DNA from: Bradysia coprophila
Lineage: Eukaryota; Arthropoda; Insecta; Diptera; Sciaridae
DNA length: 64,000 nt
NCBI RefSeq assembly: GCF_014529535.1
Contig: NC_050736.1
Location: 5,084,001 to 5,148,000, forward strand
Reading direction: 5' to 3'
Shown here one piece after another: positions 21,753 to 36,700 of the stretch; within the stretch, counting starts at the first letter, position 1, and every line of letters starts with the position of its first letter. The position numbers and the translations under genes were made by a program. The notes below the pieces were generated by a model. It saw nothing but the letters and a program-made list of their open reading frames with translations, was not told the DNA's origin and searched no databases.

Positions 21753-24700
21753 TTATTGAGCTTTAAGTTTGTTATTTTGAGCTATCGAATCCGAATTTCT
21801 CAGCGAAGCGGCTCCCTTGCGTGCATTCGACGTCAAATACGTTTTGTAGAAGAATCGTGCAAATAGCACAAAGTAGCTAAAGTACATGGCAATCGATAAT
21901 TTAATATTGATCGGCGATATTTGGCAACCGGATCGGCCAGACATTTTCAGATAATCGTGGGCCCAAATGTTTATGGCACAGCCGACAACCATCTGTGTCA
22001 ACTGTAACGATGTGATGAGCATGGAAATGGCACGTGGTGGTTTGAAACGCATTGCCCGCAATGCATAGTACGAATACATAATGGAATGTACGAAATAGTT
22101 CATCACGATGAACCATCGGGCCGACGATGTGTATTCGCTGTAGGAGAACCAGGAATAGATGAGCACGGTTATGTGATGGTACCAATGGAGAAAGATTAAC
22201 GGCTGCTTGCGCAATACTATGAATATTGTGTCGCCCAATTCAGGTAGTTTTGATAAGACGAATAGCCATGTCCAGAAGCCGCAGACACGATCTTGTTCGA
22301 TGTAACTGTAAAGAGGTAAAAAAAAATATTGTAAAATTTTGCAAAATGTCGTTATCTGAACAGGAGACTTTTTTTTTAAATCAACGCACTTCAAGCAAAA
22401 GTGCTTCGAGTGACATCTGTCAAATAGAGTACTGCTTTGTATGAAAAAATTTTCCATATTTTTTACAGTGCCAAAATTTGTTTCAGTGAATGTTTCAGAA
22501 GAGGGGGATTCTTTTGAAAAAAGGCTATCGAAATCGAACGCATTTTCTAGTGGAATTTTTATTATGTACCTAGAAAGTACTTCGACACATAGGAACATAA
22601 AATTACCTTTCAAATGATACTCCACACAACCATGCACGTTTTGTGTACCTCAAGAAATTTCTGTAAGAACAGTGCAAGTCTTCGGTTGAAAACTTAAACT
22701 TCACATATTTCAGTGTGGATGAATTTTAAAACCAAGACGTTCATATACGGCTCAATAGTACATGTGATTACCTTTCTAATGACACTCCACACAACCCTGT
22801 ACGGCTCGTGTAACTGGAGAAATTTTTGTAAGAAAAATACAAGTTTTCGGTTTTTGATCACCTTTCACTAGCCACACAATAGAAAATGCGTCCGATTTCG
22901 ATAGGATGTTTTTTTTAAAGAATCCCTCAGAATACTACTCATGCTTGAATTGCTTTGTTATTTCGAGCGGAGCTATAACAAAAAACGATTTAAAATAATT
23001 GATGATCTCTCGTACATTGGACTGTTTTACAGTAAAATGAATGTTAAAACAATGAAGTAAAAGATTTTGTGTCAAATACTACTTCGAAGTTCGAACAACA
23101 GAAGCACTAGATTTAATGATTATATTTACGCCATACCTGAGATGTAATCAGTGTATTGATAGCAAATAGACATTTTAGGTTTCTTGAGCTATGCCTTTTA
23201 AGGCCAATCTAAGTTCTTTGGCCAACCGGATCTAATACCCACCAGAATTGATGCAGATTTTATAGATCTGAATTAGTGTTAAACATCAAACCATTTCTAA
23301 TTCGAGAAAGGAAATGAATGAATAGATATACAGTCTGATGTGAATCAATTAATGACCTTAGATCAGTTCATTGAAAGCTCTGAAAGAATATTAATAAAAT
23401 TCAAGGTCGTACCCATGAATTTGAATGTTTTTCTCTAAATATTATTTTTTTACCTGCAAGCATCTCTTCTTCCAGTTTTATTTACATAACTTACGATGTT
23501 TTTATTTTAAGAACAGATTTTTATATTCTTTTGCTATTCGTTTCGATATTATTTCGGTGCATATTATTTGCTGACCTACACTTACTTCGGTTAAAAATGG
23601 AAAAAGACTTTGAAACCGTGCATAATCAAACGACTTTCAAATTATATTAAGAAAACAAATTCATTAAATGAAGACAATCATCGATCATCATCATCATCAT
23701 TATACTCGCGTAGACTCTATTGCGCACAACGCACCATCACGATACCGAAGAAAACCAATGTTTATTTTATGATATAAATTCGGATTATGTGAAAAATATG
23801 CAAACCAAATGATAAAAAGTAGTTTCCGAATAATTTCGAGTCATTTCAATTGCTAAGATCAGAGCTAGATGATATCTATAATTCTAACCGAGAATTCTTC
23901 ATAATTGTTGGAGCACACGAATCAATAATAAAAAAAAATTTACTGAACTTGTTTGAACTCTTTTATTACGGGATTATAGAAAAGAAAGAAGTCGTCAACA
24001 TTTATTTATAGACAATGAAACGTGATATATTGGACGTTGTCAACTATATGGAAATGAATCGCATGATCGATTGTAGAGAGAGGTTTTGCAATAAAATCGA
24101 ATTCGGTGTTACAGTTTCTCTCCCACTTTTAGGCTGATTGTTTAGTGCTTTCAGATTTCTTGCATTTTTTTTTCTCATCTCAGAAATGTAACACGCGTTT
24201 GAGTGTGGAATAATCAATCAAAAACGTTTCAACGTTAACAGAGGTTATAACTATTCCCTTCCCTGTATTTTTATATTATACGTGTTACCAGTTACCATCG
24301 AAATAAGATTGATTGTTCAGTGGTTTCGGAGTTATTGCAATTTAGGAGGTTCTTGCTATCTGAGTTATGAAATTTTCCACACCTACCCATTCAACAGACT
24401 GATAAGAATACGCGAATATAACAACACTCGTGAATAACATTTTTACCGAATTCACACAAAAAATGTTCTCTTATCCATTAACTCATCAGACAAACACCCA
24501 GGGACTATTTTGGAGAAACATTTTCTTAAAATTTCCAACTTTTCCAGAATTTTCCAATTTAAAAAAAAAATCTGGAAAAATTAAGGAGAATTTGGTAAAA
24601 TCTATGAAAATCAGTAGCGCCGAGCTCAGTGGGGCGAGAGGAGCGCTTGCCCCCATGACAACGGAAAAATTCTTCAAATTCCTAGGGTTTTCCAGCATTT

Positions 24701-27700
24701 TTGATCATTTTGTACTCGTTGCCCCCATGAGCGCCTCTGATGAAAATTAAAGAAATAATTGGAAAATGTTTTCCTAAAAATAGTCCCTGCAAAAACCGGC
24801 ATTAATCGCAATGCAAAAAGTCATTCTATAAATGTTTATCCAAATTCTATTAATAGAAGCTGTAGCTGGAAATAAATTAATAATTCGATGGTATGGAATG
24901 TTTTCGTCTACAACAATTGAATCGCAAAGCTTACTCGTGCATGGCCCATAAATATTTCATCCAGTTAAATTAACATTTTGCTCCAATTCTCAATTAGCGA
25001 AGAATTTACAACCGATTGTCTTCGGCATGTTTAGATGGTGCTTGGTTGTTTGAAGTTCTAGATCAATGATTTTATCTTTGCGTGAGTAATAATAAAATAA
25101 ATTTTCTGTCGAAATTAGTTATATTTATTTTTGGCAAAATTAGTAACGTGAATACGAACCGAATTCAAACACATGGTGCTTGATTCATCATCGAATTTCA
25201 CTTAAGTCAGAAGAATGGATTAAAACATTAAAAGGATTGATAAAATTGATAAAAATAATTTCTTGCGTCACATATGGTCGATTATATAGTGAAATTTACA
25301 AGTAGTTCTCTTCGATATCATCGACTGATAACAATTTTTTGTTTTAATTGAAATTTAAATATAGGATCGCCTGTTTCGAGTTTAAAATACAATGTTGATA
25401 ACCTTCAATTAGTCAAAATTATGTCATCATCCTCAACAACCATAATAAATAATTTTGATAAAAGCATTTTTTCGGCTTATCTTCCTTCCTTTTAACCAGT
25501 GTAGATAACTCAACCTTTCTTTTTTATAATGTCAATAAACAAGCTGGGAAAAAATACTGTTGGTATTATGTAAAATCGTATGATTCAGCACACACAATCC
25601 ATCACATTTTCCGTGCCATAGCCAAGATCAATTAAGAAATTCAACACTGTGTATAATCGCATAATAATATCTGTGCCGCAAAAAAAAGAGAACATACAAG
25701 CCACACACATATACAGTGCAGAAGTTTTATTACATATCGCAAATAAAGTTTTGTTGATAAACTAGGCATTTTGTGGATTGTGGGATTTACATAATAATTT
25801 TAATTTTATCTTTTCTCGTGTTTTGAGATGATTTTAAATGATGTTGAGCGGTAATAAATCCAAAAGCATGTGAGACGTTCTGCCTTTTTTGTGGAGTGAT
25901 GGTAAATTAAGAAGAGAAATCAACAAATTAAAATCAAGTAAACGAGGAAACCGTAAATAAAATTGTAAGTTCATTGGATTTACGTTCCGTAAAAGAAAAG
26001 GATACGACCGTCTGCTACAACATATATCTTCTGTAATGTTAAAACATTCAGTGGCATATGAAATTATCTTTGCGAACATAAATCGCGTCAATTGAGGATC
26101 GAAAGAGTTTATGTTCAAATGTTAAGAAATGTGACCTCAGAAGAGTCTCATTTAGCTGATGACGTACATTTTACACATGCTCTCACATATTCAGAAACTG
26201 GTTCAGTTAACTATACGCAATAGATACAAATAAGGTAGGAAATAAACAATTGCATCAAAAAACATTTCCTCATCCTTACATATATATGCGATGTAGGCAA
26301 ACTGAAATGCAAAAGTTTTATTAAATCGCTGAATGAATATCAATCTCGGTATTTTTCCTTCATAACATGACACGACATTATTTTATTGAATTGCTTGACG
26401 TAATTACGACATTTGTATTCACAAACATTGATTGACTTGTTGGTAGTGTGAACTTTTTATGACGCGGTAGTGTATATGACTTTCGTTGACTTCTTAAAAA
26501 TAAGCTTTTGGCTTTGACATACGTTTTTTATTTACATTTCTTATTAGTTTCTTCTTGTCGGTTTTTGCTAAGTAATTTTGAGAACCGGTTCTGATTTCGT
26601 AAAGGTAAAATTTCATTCTGCAGAAATGGTTAGTGAGGAGTTTGAACAAATCGTTACTGTAACAAGGTCCTACAGTATATCAGTATTATCTGATCTTTTA
26701 TCGTAAAGAAATCGAAAAATATCGCATGCAAATACTTACAGTTATGGAATTATAACTTCTCTATCGTTGAGATTCTATTTCAATTCCACATGGGATAATA
26801 GGTGTACGTAGTACAAGTATATGCTAACCGCGATGTCAGATGAGAAGAATTGTACTGAGATTGCCGTGGGACCTATAATTCCACAAGTGGAAGATGTACC
26901 GCGGACTTCAGTGAAATTTAGATTTAAAAAAAAAACTTCAGTTGGTCCACTCACACCAACAAAACTGCTTATGCGTCTTCATTCTTCATACGGTTTAACT
27001 ACGCGAACCTTAAACTGTTTCACCCGTGTAAACAAGTATAAGTAGTTTCGTTTGGTTTGTCCATCAATCTTTCTCATTCTAATCTATCTTGACAAAAATT
27101 AAACAATTTCTTCAAGTTTTATTTTCTTATAAAAAAGTCCCTATGGTTGAAAAGGTTCGAAAAATACGTCTCTAGAGACCATTCAGACACAGCATTTATT
27201 CCAAAACACGTCGTCCAGATTCCAAAACGGACAACCGTTGCATGTATCCCAACGGAAGGAGCATGCTATTATGTTGTAGACGGCTCACCATCATCTGTTA
27301 TCGATAACGCCGACAAGAATAAACGGAAATTTCTTACCAATTCTGTCTTATGTAGCAAAATGGATGTTCAAACAATTGAAGTAACAGATTTTGATTATTG
27401 TTTTGAAAATAACACGATTAAAAGAAGCAATAGAAACGATACCACTGCTGATATTGTTGCCGTCTTTGACAGGTTAAAACACAAAATGTTTGTGACAAAC
27501 CGGATGTTTCTTCACAACACACAATTTAAAAAAAAAGAAATTTCGGTCCTAGGAAATACATCTTGAAGTTATGTCACGTGACAAGCACATCTTTAACGAC
27601 AAAATTTAATATTTAGTGAAATTCAATCAAGCACACACTCAACTCATATTCCAAACACAACATACAACGTGACGCAAGAGACTTAAACTACATAAGATTC

Positions 27701-30700
27701 CGTAGCAAATTGCAAACGAAAAGTTGGTATGTCGTATTATATACGTCTCGTGTACACTTCAAGTTTTCATGCTTCCTGTGCAGATTTTTTTCTGAAAGTA
27801 ATTTTTACAGCCACTTGTTGAGTGGCTGTTATAATCGAATAACGTCATAATTCAATATTCAATTCATAAAAATTTCGTCGATGAGCTTGAAGGATTATTC
27901 GCAAAAAATGTTTTTGCAAATTAAAATTCAAGTTTAAGGGAATACCAAATTTAAAAATAAAACATTAGCATTTCACAGTGACTTGCGTTCACAGTCAGTG
28001 TCTTGTCCAAGGTCAATAATTCTAACATGGTAACAAAACAAAAAAAATATGATTGAATGATTGACGTGAGATCAACTTTTTTCTTCGTTTTGTGTACGTA
28101 GCCATAATTAATATGAAATCAAATGAATTATTAATAACAAAAATATCGTCCGAGGTATAAGACCAATGAAGTGTTAATAAATTATAGCGATAAGCGTTTG
28201 CCTACCTCCCGAAAAAATGCTTTCAAACCGATCGCAACTGATATCATTCATTGGCGGATTGAACACATGTTTTGGACTTCGGCAACCAGTCCACTTGATA
28301 TTTTTATCATTTTACGAATATAAAGAGCGATAAGATAATTTTCATAATTGGAAAATGATAGATAAATTTCATTGAAAAAAAGATGAGTGGTGGCTCGCTA
28401 CAATACTAAGCCTCTCTTCAATTTTATCGAACAGTTTCAATCACAATTTGATTGTCAAAATTAACTCATTAAAAATGAATAATTTATCAGTTTCATCATT
28501 TACGTATACACAAAAATGTGACCGGCTGTTGATGTGCATTGGCATTTTCACACACCAAATATGTAAATATGTCTGCGTATGCAACACAAGACCGGTGCAA
28601 CATTCAAGTTCAAACTTTCATTTTCGTTTCAACCAGTTTCCTTTTGTCTTTATTACAGTATGTACATTAGATTCGCTATGAATTCAATTTTCAATGAGTT
28701 TCATTCATGGAAGCAGCAGTAATAAACTATTTATTTCGTAAGATGGGTACTGACGTTAGATGCTATAGCTAATTGAGTTTTCTTTGGGCTCTTTTTTGTA
28801 GTGTCAACTCGAGTGCTGAGGAGCATATTCCGAGAGGAACTAGCGGACGATGATTTATGAACGGGTTACATGAAATGATTTTTGTTTTTTTGTAATTTTT
28901 TTTTGAAAAAAAAAAAATTATTTGTATAGGGGCATTTCATAAATGACGTTCACAACGATAGGAGGGGGGTAATAATCAGGGAAAAGGTTGGACATCGCTT
29001 ATGGAAGTAACATTATATCATAATACAACATTTAACCTTTTAGAAACGGCAAATATATCACAATAAAATCATTAAATCTATTACTTCATTTGTGTAAAGT
29101 AGCTCTTAGTGTTTGACACACAATCTATGACTTCAATATGTTTAGCACACATTTTGCTATTTAAAAGCACCAGCCACAGCTCATTAATCATAATTGTCGT
29201 CGTTGTCGATAGCTTACTACATTTTTAAAAGGCTGACAAAATTAGGTATACAAAAATTACATCGATGGGAAAATAAAAAGTTGTATAAAATTATTGAAAA
29301 TATAAATTGGAAATGTTGAAAATATTTATGTTAGCATTGCCAATGACATTATATAAAACGTTTGTCATAACACTTTGGAACAGAGACGGATGTATGCGAA
29401 AGTTTCAGGTCAATATTTAAATAATGATAGTTTGTGATGATGTTTTTATTGAAAATTATTGAACAAAGGGGGATTGACAGAGCTTTGTTAAAAATGTTTT
29501 ATTTGTATCTATGGGTGACAACGCCGTATAGATGCAAGAAACACTCGATGTAAATAAAATCGTAAATATTTACTCACCTTGGTACACAAACTGAATGGAA
29601 GAGACCATAATGTCGCAAGACATGTATCAATTCTGGTGCTGTTCTACTCGCGCCCATTATCGAAAACATAGCTAGTGCTGTATTCCATATTACTAACAAT
29701 CCTCTCAGCTCAAATCTGAAAGAAAAATACAAGCAATTGTTAAAGCATTACTTTGTTGTGATTGTGATATATTTAACTTAATTGTAAGTATAAGTAAACA
29801 AGAAAAGTGTTAAGGGAGTACCTAACCTTGACTATTTCGCAAAAACCTTTATCAATTAAATTAAAATAGCGACTTAATAAAATGTTTTAATTGAATAAAT
29901 GAAAAATGAAAATGATTAGATATTCAATTTAGCGTTGATTGTGCTGTTAATTAAAATGTAGACGTACAAAATATTCCATAATAATTAATAGGAACACGGT
30001 CACCTTCATACGTTTTGTCATTATATCGAACAGGGTTAGTTTTAGGATTTGCTTATAATAGAAAATGAAAGTACAGTGAGGGAATTACAAGAACTGACAA
30101 TGTCGATACAATTCTATTCTTTCCACATGTGAAATCGATGTAACGGTACATACACCTACACAACCAGACGTACGTGTCATAATGTTGATCTCATATTGTA
30201 ACGCATGTCGAATGAATAGAGAGAATTGGATTAAGATTTGCACTCAATTAGAGATTGCATTTACAGGCTTAGGTAAATTTTCGGTAAATAGTACAGGTCA
30301 GTCCTAGCTTGAAAATTAACACACTGCTGTTAGAATTGTCACTAGCATACGTAATATCTTTCGGTGGAGTCATTGGCGCGAGACATTATTTACCGCACAA
30401 TTTACCGAAAATTTTTTGGTACATTTTTCAGTTCAGTTCGCCAATAAACCTCAACATTCGGACCAATGCGATAGGATATCACACGACAATTACGCTAACG
30501 AATGATATTGCTAAACTGATGGCAATTGTATCGGCAATAGTGCGTCCATCAAATGTTACGACCTACAGGTGGTATTTACCGAAAATTTACTGAAGTCGGT
30601 AAATTCAATACCTGCTCATAATTCTCTAACAGTAATTTTATCCAAAAATTCTGACATTTGTCGAAATTAGTTAGAATTTTTTCCGGATACATACAATTGT

Positions 30701-33700
30701 TAAAAGTTTCCTATGTGCAAAATGAGCACCAGCTGAATATCACCAGCTGATCTACTAACACACACTTATCATATGATAAACAATCAAAACGCATTCTTAA
30801 CAATGTGTTTAGTTTATTCATACGTGTTATGTGCGCGCATAGATGACGTTAACGTAGAAATGCACTGTGTGTAGGTTGTCTTTGAATTATTTATGATACA
30901 AAGTGTTTTTGTTTGTACACCAGCTGGTGATATTCAGCTGGTGCTCCTTGTGCACATAAGAAACTTTTAGCAATTGTAAGAAATTTATTTCAAATCATTC
31001 TACGTCGTACATAAAACGTTACAAACGTTAGAACTAAAATTGTAACGTTCTTTCGTTTAAATCAACATTCATAACGTTGACCGCATTGTTCAACTGGCTG
31101 GTTTTGTAACTGGTCAAAGTTATGAATGTTGACTGCAGAGTGTTTGATAGATAATCTTTTACTTCACTTGTTTTAACAAACATTTTTCAATATAAAAAGA
31201 TACTAGCAAGAACTCATCGCATTTTTTTGTCATAGTACTCGATAAAAGATAACTGACCGATTCGGAAAGGTTCAAAAACCTCTGATTCGTTGATGCGTCA
31301 ATTTGATTTTAAACATTCCATTCTGTCTAACTACATTTTAATCTTAGAGAAACGGTATATGGTTGTGAAGTGATCAGTAGCTACTTATTTTGCTGCATGA
31401 TATAACAAGATTACTTCACGTCAGCATTTTCCTTCGTGAGACGGGTCCATCTAAATTTGCTGAAATCCAATTTTGGAATAGAAAATTCGCAATCAGATGG
31501 AAATTAACAATCCAAACGTATAAAAATATGAAATATTTAATGTTGCGCAAATAATACGCAGGTATCACGATCACCGATGAATACAAATTTGACTGTAAAT
31601 CATTAATAATATTTGAGAAATAAACTTTGTTTCGAAAAAAGAAACTTTTTAATGAAATCGAAACGCTGAGGGAAGTTGGAGGGACGTTCAATACATAACG
31701 AAATTAATAAGGCTATTGACGTCAGTTAAATAAGTTATTTTTGAAAATTATTCTTCCACACGCATATCACTTTTGTATGAATATAGAAAATTTATAAATT
31801 CGATTTCAATGTGAAGGCAATTGGTCTTAAGCAAATTAACCAGAAAATCTAGGTATGGTAATAAACCATGACTATTGATTGTTGCAATTTACTACAAAAT
31901 TACTCATTTGAATTTACCTACTGCAATCTGCAATGAAAAAATGTGTACTTTTCGTTCGGTCGAATGAGTAAACAAAAAATGTTGAGTCGAAAATTATGCA
32001 ATAATTTTAAAATGTTCAGTCAAAATACAAACATTGTCATTGTCATTAATGTATATGTTCATTAGGTGCAATAAAAAATGTGCATTTTTTGCATTGACCT
32101 TCTGTGAAACAGTGAGACCAAGAGTCGGAAGTTATTTATTTTTTTAAATTTATTTTATTTACTTTTCGTTAGAGTAGTACCTAGCATATAAATCTCAATA
32201 TTTTCATAAACTTACGACCATATCACAATTAAGATTTTCTAAGCGCGTCCACACACTTTAATATGTGCTTTGAAATCAAATGGATGATTTTCAAATCTTC
32301 GCTGCTTTTGATGCTACATTACACAAGCGGAAATTATACATTACTCTTTATGCCTTCAAACATTCTTTTTTTTCGTCTGAATACACCATGCTTATTATTA
32401 TTATTATCGTTAGACGTTCTCATCGCCGCATGTCTTTATCAAATGTGTAACACTTTTAAATTTGTTTGGTCAAGAGAGATTAAAAGTTTGCAGAAATGAA
32501 AATAAAATGTGTATTATACGACGAATATCGCGTGATCAAATGAGGTAATGAACACGCGAACAATAACCAATGTGGAACAATTTTTGCAATAACTTTTATA
32601 AAATGTATTCAGTGGTGTACAGAAAATAAATTGTTTTGTTTAATACACTTTAATGTTAAATTTATTCATTCGAATAATTTCGTTTTCGGAAATAATGTTT
32701 GTGTGTAGCAGCTAACTAAAAATTAATTAATTAAAAACCTCAGTAATTAATTTTTAATTTTTCTACATTTTATTTACACTCAGTTAAGTACGGGTGGTGG
32801 GTTTTGCGATCTTCCGCAATAGGATTTGATAGCAATCAGAAAATGGAAAGCTCTCTAATGGTGCCTATATATTGTTATGTTGCGGCATCCACCCTGCGTT
32901 TACAGTAAGGTTTTAGCTCATTTAGTCGGGCATTTCTTCTCCATTTAAATTATCAATACGTCAGGGAGTTGGGACGTTCATTTGATTACGTTTTCAGTCT
33001 TCGTTTTTTACTGCAAGCGTTGAAACAGGAAAGAATTACAAAACTTTTATGAACCCGAAGAATGAATCGAGTTTATCCCTGATGTTCTGGAAGTGGTTAA
33101 CAAATACGAAGATAATTAAGCAGATGACGGGAAATACAACTCATACAACTTAAGTTGCAATTAAAACATTTTCAATTTTCCTCGCCCTTTCAGCATCTGA
33201 TGATACTGTCGAACGACAAGTATGTACGACTTCGTAATTCGACAACTGATCGCAATAATTTCAATTTCGAAAATATTCACATTTAGCGAGATGTCAAATA
33301 TCATCAATGGCTGAGTTAATGACTCAAAATAATAAATAAAATTCCTTTAAGGTTTACTCAGTGTTTCCAGTTTAGTGGATGAGTAATGAAATTTCTTAAC
33401 TTAACTTATTTTTTACCTTGAGAGACGTTAGTTGAAATATTTTCCTACCAAGTGTAAATGCCATTAGACAAAAATGAAATGAAAATCTCATAGGGTAAAA
33501 CCACAAAATACGCTGCTGTAATACGTCTATTGCCTTTTTTCTGTTCTTACTTCCTTGCTTACCAACATCTTTCAGGTCACTTTCTACGCTGTCAATCCAC
33601 CTCTTCTTCGGTCTTCCTCTCGGTCTTGTTCCATCTATTCTATTCACGAGAACTTTTTTGCCCACTCTGTCATCGTTCATCCTGGTCACATTATTCGACT

Positions 33701-36700
33701 TATTGATCCTTAGTTTTGCTGATTTAATCGCACTACCTTACCCGAGCCAAATAATGCTGTTTGTGTTTTCCTTTCAAAACACTTCAAAATGGATTCTTGC
33801 TTGGTGGTCAAGACCAGGCTTCGCTGGCATGTATGCCTTGACCAGTGACTTATAAGCTATATTTCGTGGTGACGTTCAGCATTTACTTCTGAAGAGATAT
33901 TTTAGCGCGTACAAACACCTTTCTTTTGATCGTTAAATCAAAAGGACAATAAGGGGCTCGGATTACAGTAGAGGCTCGTATTTGGTGGTTTACCCTATAG
34001 TTTTTGATATTTACACTTTCTTCGCACAAAGTGAATAAATTGATGTTTGTTTATATGAGATTAGTAATTGCAGTGTTATGTAAAGGTACTTAGCGAGTGG
34101 TCCCTAGCTGATTTTACATACAACTTTGACCGAATTAAATACTAGATTAGAGAGTTATTTATCCACAGAAAAACCCACAAAAACAGGAAAGTGATTAGTC
34201 CACTTACTGTATAATTATCAGCCTGTAAATGAACGACTCCTAATTAATATAAGTTACCGCTAATGCTGATTAAGAAACATCTCGCAGAATTTGCATATAG
34301 AAAAAAAACTGTTACTGATGTGGACTTAATGCAGCAATAAATAAACCAAGAATCGCGTTTGTCATCAAAATACAATAATCGTTAAATAATGACATAATTG
34401 TTGAATGATTTGCTGACACACGCAATGTGTAATGTATTTGAATGCTATCAGTAGTGTAGTAAATGTAAATAATGCACAAAAATGTTCGTTTTTCATACGA
34501 TATTGTACATATGGTGACGCTCACATGATCGTTTTTTTTTTGTAAATGATAATAATCAAAACGTTGTTGTTATTTAATCTACCTACGTTTAAGTTGATCT
34601 TCATGGGAAACAATTTTCTCGTGATTCATATAAACAATTATTTGAGAGATTCATCGAAAAACCAAAAACGGTAAATAATTTAGGAAAATCACGGAAGTCT
34701 TTAATACGACTAAGTTGAAAATTGATCTATTTACGGTCCTGCAATTTTTTTTGGACCGAACCACTTTTCATTATGAGCAAGGATTCCTTAACATCCTACT
34801 ATGAATTTTAAAAAAAAACCGTCTGCGTTATCTCTTCCTCTTCATTGACGTCATGCTAACTACACTTTAAGAAGTTTGATGATCCCATAATCAATGTTTT
34901 GATTCTATATAATTTATTGACGCTATTTATTACTACCTTTTCTCATGTAAATGAGAAAGCTGGTGATAATTAATATTTTTTTCTTGCCGTGCCCAACAGT
35001 GACACAAAGACATCGTGCCATATCTTTGATAAAAAGGAGAGTATACTTAATTTATTGAAAAGTTGCTTTCTTGTTCATTTTGAAAAATAATACAAACATC
35101 TCGTACGCCTCTCTTAATTATATTTTAAGTTTCGTCATGTAATTACGTATAGATATGGATGCAGCGTAGTCATACAACGTTTTTTTTTTTGTACAAAACA
35201 GAAAGCTTGTGCTTAATACTTATACATCAGCTCTTTTATGTGAAGCATTTATTGAACACAGTCGAATAGGTACATCGCAGGCAAAGTTAAACAATTTCTG
35301 AAGAAAGAAAAAAAAAAACATGACTTCGCAAACTGTCTGTAAATCAAAATAAAAAAGTTTTCATTTCTCCAAGTTACGTAAGTAACTTTTACATATTGTA
35401 TTTTGAAGCATTTCATGTTTTACCTGTGCTCTCGACAAAGTTCGCTGTTACGCGCGTGTTATGGTAAGATATTTGGAAAGTATTAAATGTCGTATACGTT
35501 GCAGAGTCAAAGTGTTGACTATTCAGATATTTTGTTTGACCATTTTTCTGCTATTGAAAACCAAAAAGAATGTGCCGCATTATTGTTGATATGCTGCATT
35601 TAATTGAAAGTAGGAAACGTAGTTTGTTTTGATTACTGACCTCAGTTATACATAACATTTTGATTGATGACCTAATTAAATTCATTGTTTTGAGTTTTCG
35701 TCAAAATCTTTTTTGAAGTACAGTAACGTTGCAATGTTTAGTGCAGATGGAATTTATATTTACTGTTGTGCACACGTAAATAATGCCACTAAGCTGTTCT
35801 TGCTAATATTCTATGTTTCACTTGTTTCTCTAGTTTCGTATGTTATTTCAAATGGCAGATGAGAGAAATGGATAACGACAGCAAAAACAGTTTAGATACG
35901 AACGTGACAATATTGAGGCGTACCAATTAACAATTATCGAAGTCAATAGAACTTCGTTTAGCCTACGTAGAAGAAACAAAGAAACTACCTCATTTCACCA
36001 TTTCACGGTTATTAAGTTTAAAGTTAAGTTTCGCCGTGTCCTAACTGCTAGGACTAATCTCGAAGCACGGTGGGGCTGAACCACATTATTTTGAGACTTC
36101 CGTGAACATGAGGATATTGGCTTATAAATGATTGGAGAATGTTTTTCGAGTGATTTGACCGCAAAATCAAAATCGTTTGGGTGGGAAGGGCCCTAACGAG
36201 GGTAGATCTAGCGTGTATCTCGGCTACCACAAGTCGTAGAAAATCGAAATTGGTGCCAAAATGTAGCTATTAGTGCCCAATGGCGTATGAAATTTTGAAA
36301 TAAAATTTTTATAAAAAGGTCTGTCATGCCAGACAACTCGAAAAATCGAAAATTCGACTTGTCTGGCACGACAGGCTTTTCAATAAAAGTGTAATTTGAA
36401 AATATCATTCGTCATTGGGCACTAATATCTACATTTTAGCACCAACTTCGATTTTCTGCGACTTGTGGTGGCCGAGATATACACGCTAGGTCTACCCTCG
36501 TTAGGGCCCTTCCCACCCAAACTATTTTGATTTTGCGGTCAAATCACTCGAAAAACATTCTCCAATCATTTCCAAGCCAATATCCCCATGTTCACGGAAG
36601 TCTCAAAATAATGTGGTTCAGCCCCACCGTGGAAGATATAAATCATCCAAGTTCACGTCAACCGGCAAAAATTATACTTGTTACTTGAAAAAAAACGAGT

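Noticed and set aside
24430-24750. 106-codon plus-strand frame in ELOVL intron 2
   Set aside because: It lies almost entirely in a hAT-like MITE with an 8-bp duplication; the frame is incidental to the repeat.
30309-30593. 94-codon frame with hydrophobic N-terminus
   Set aside because: It sits between inverted repeats of a probable MITE, has no family resemblance and no splice or promoter context.
32263-32499. 78-codon hydrophobic frame
   Set aside because: Phe/Leu-rich translation of AT-rich intron sequence; no supporting signals.
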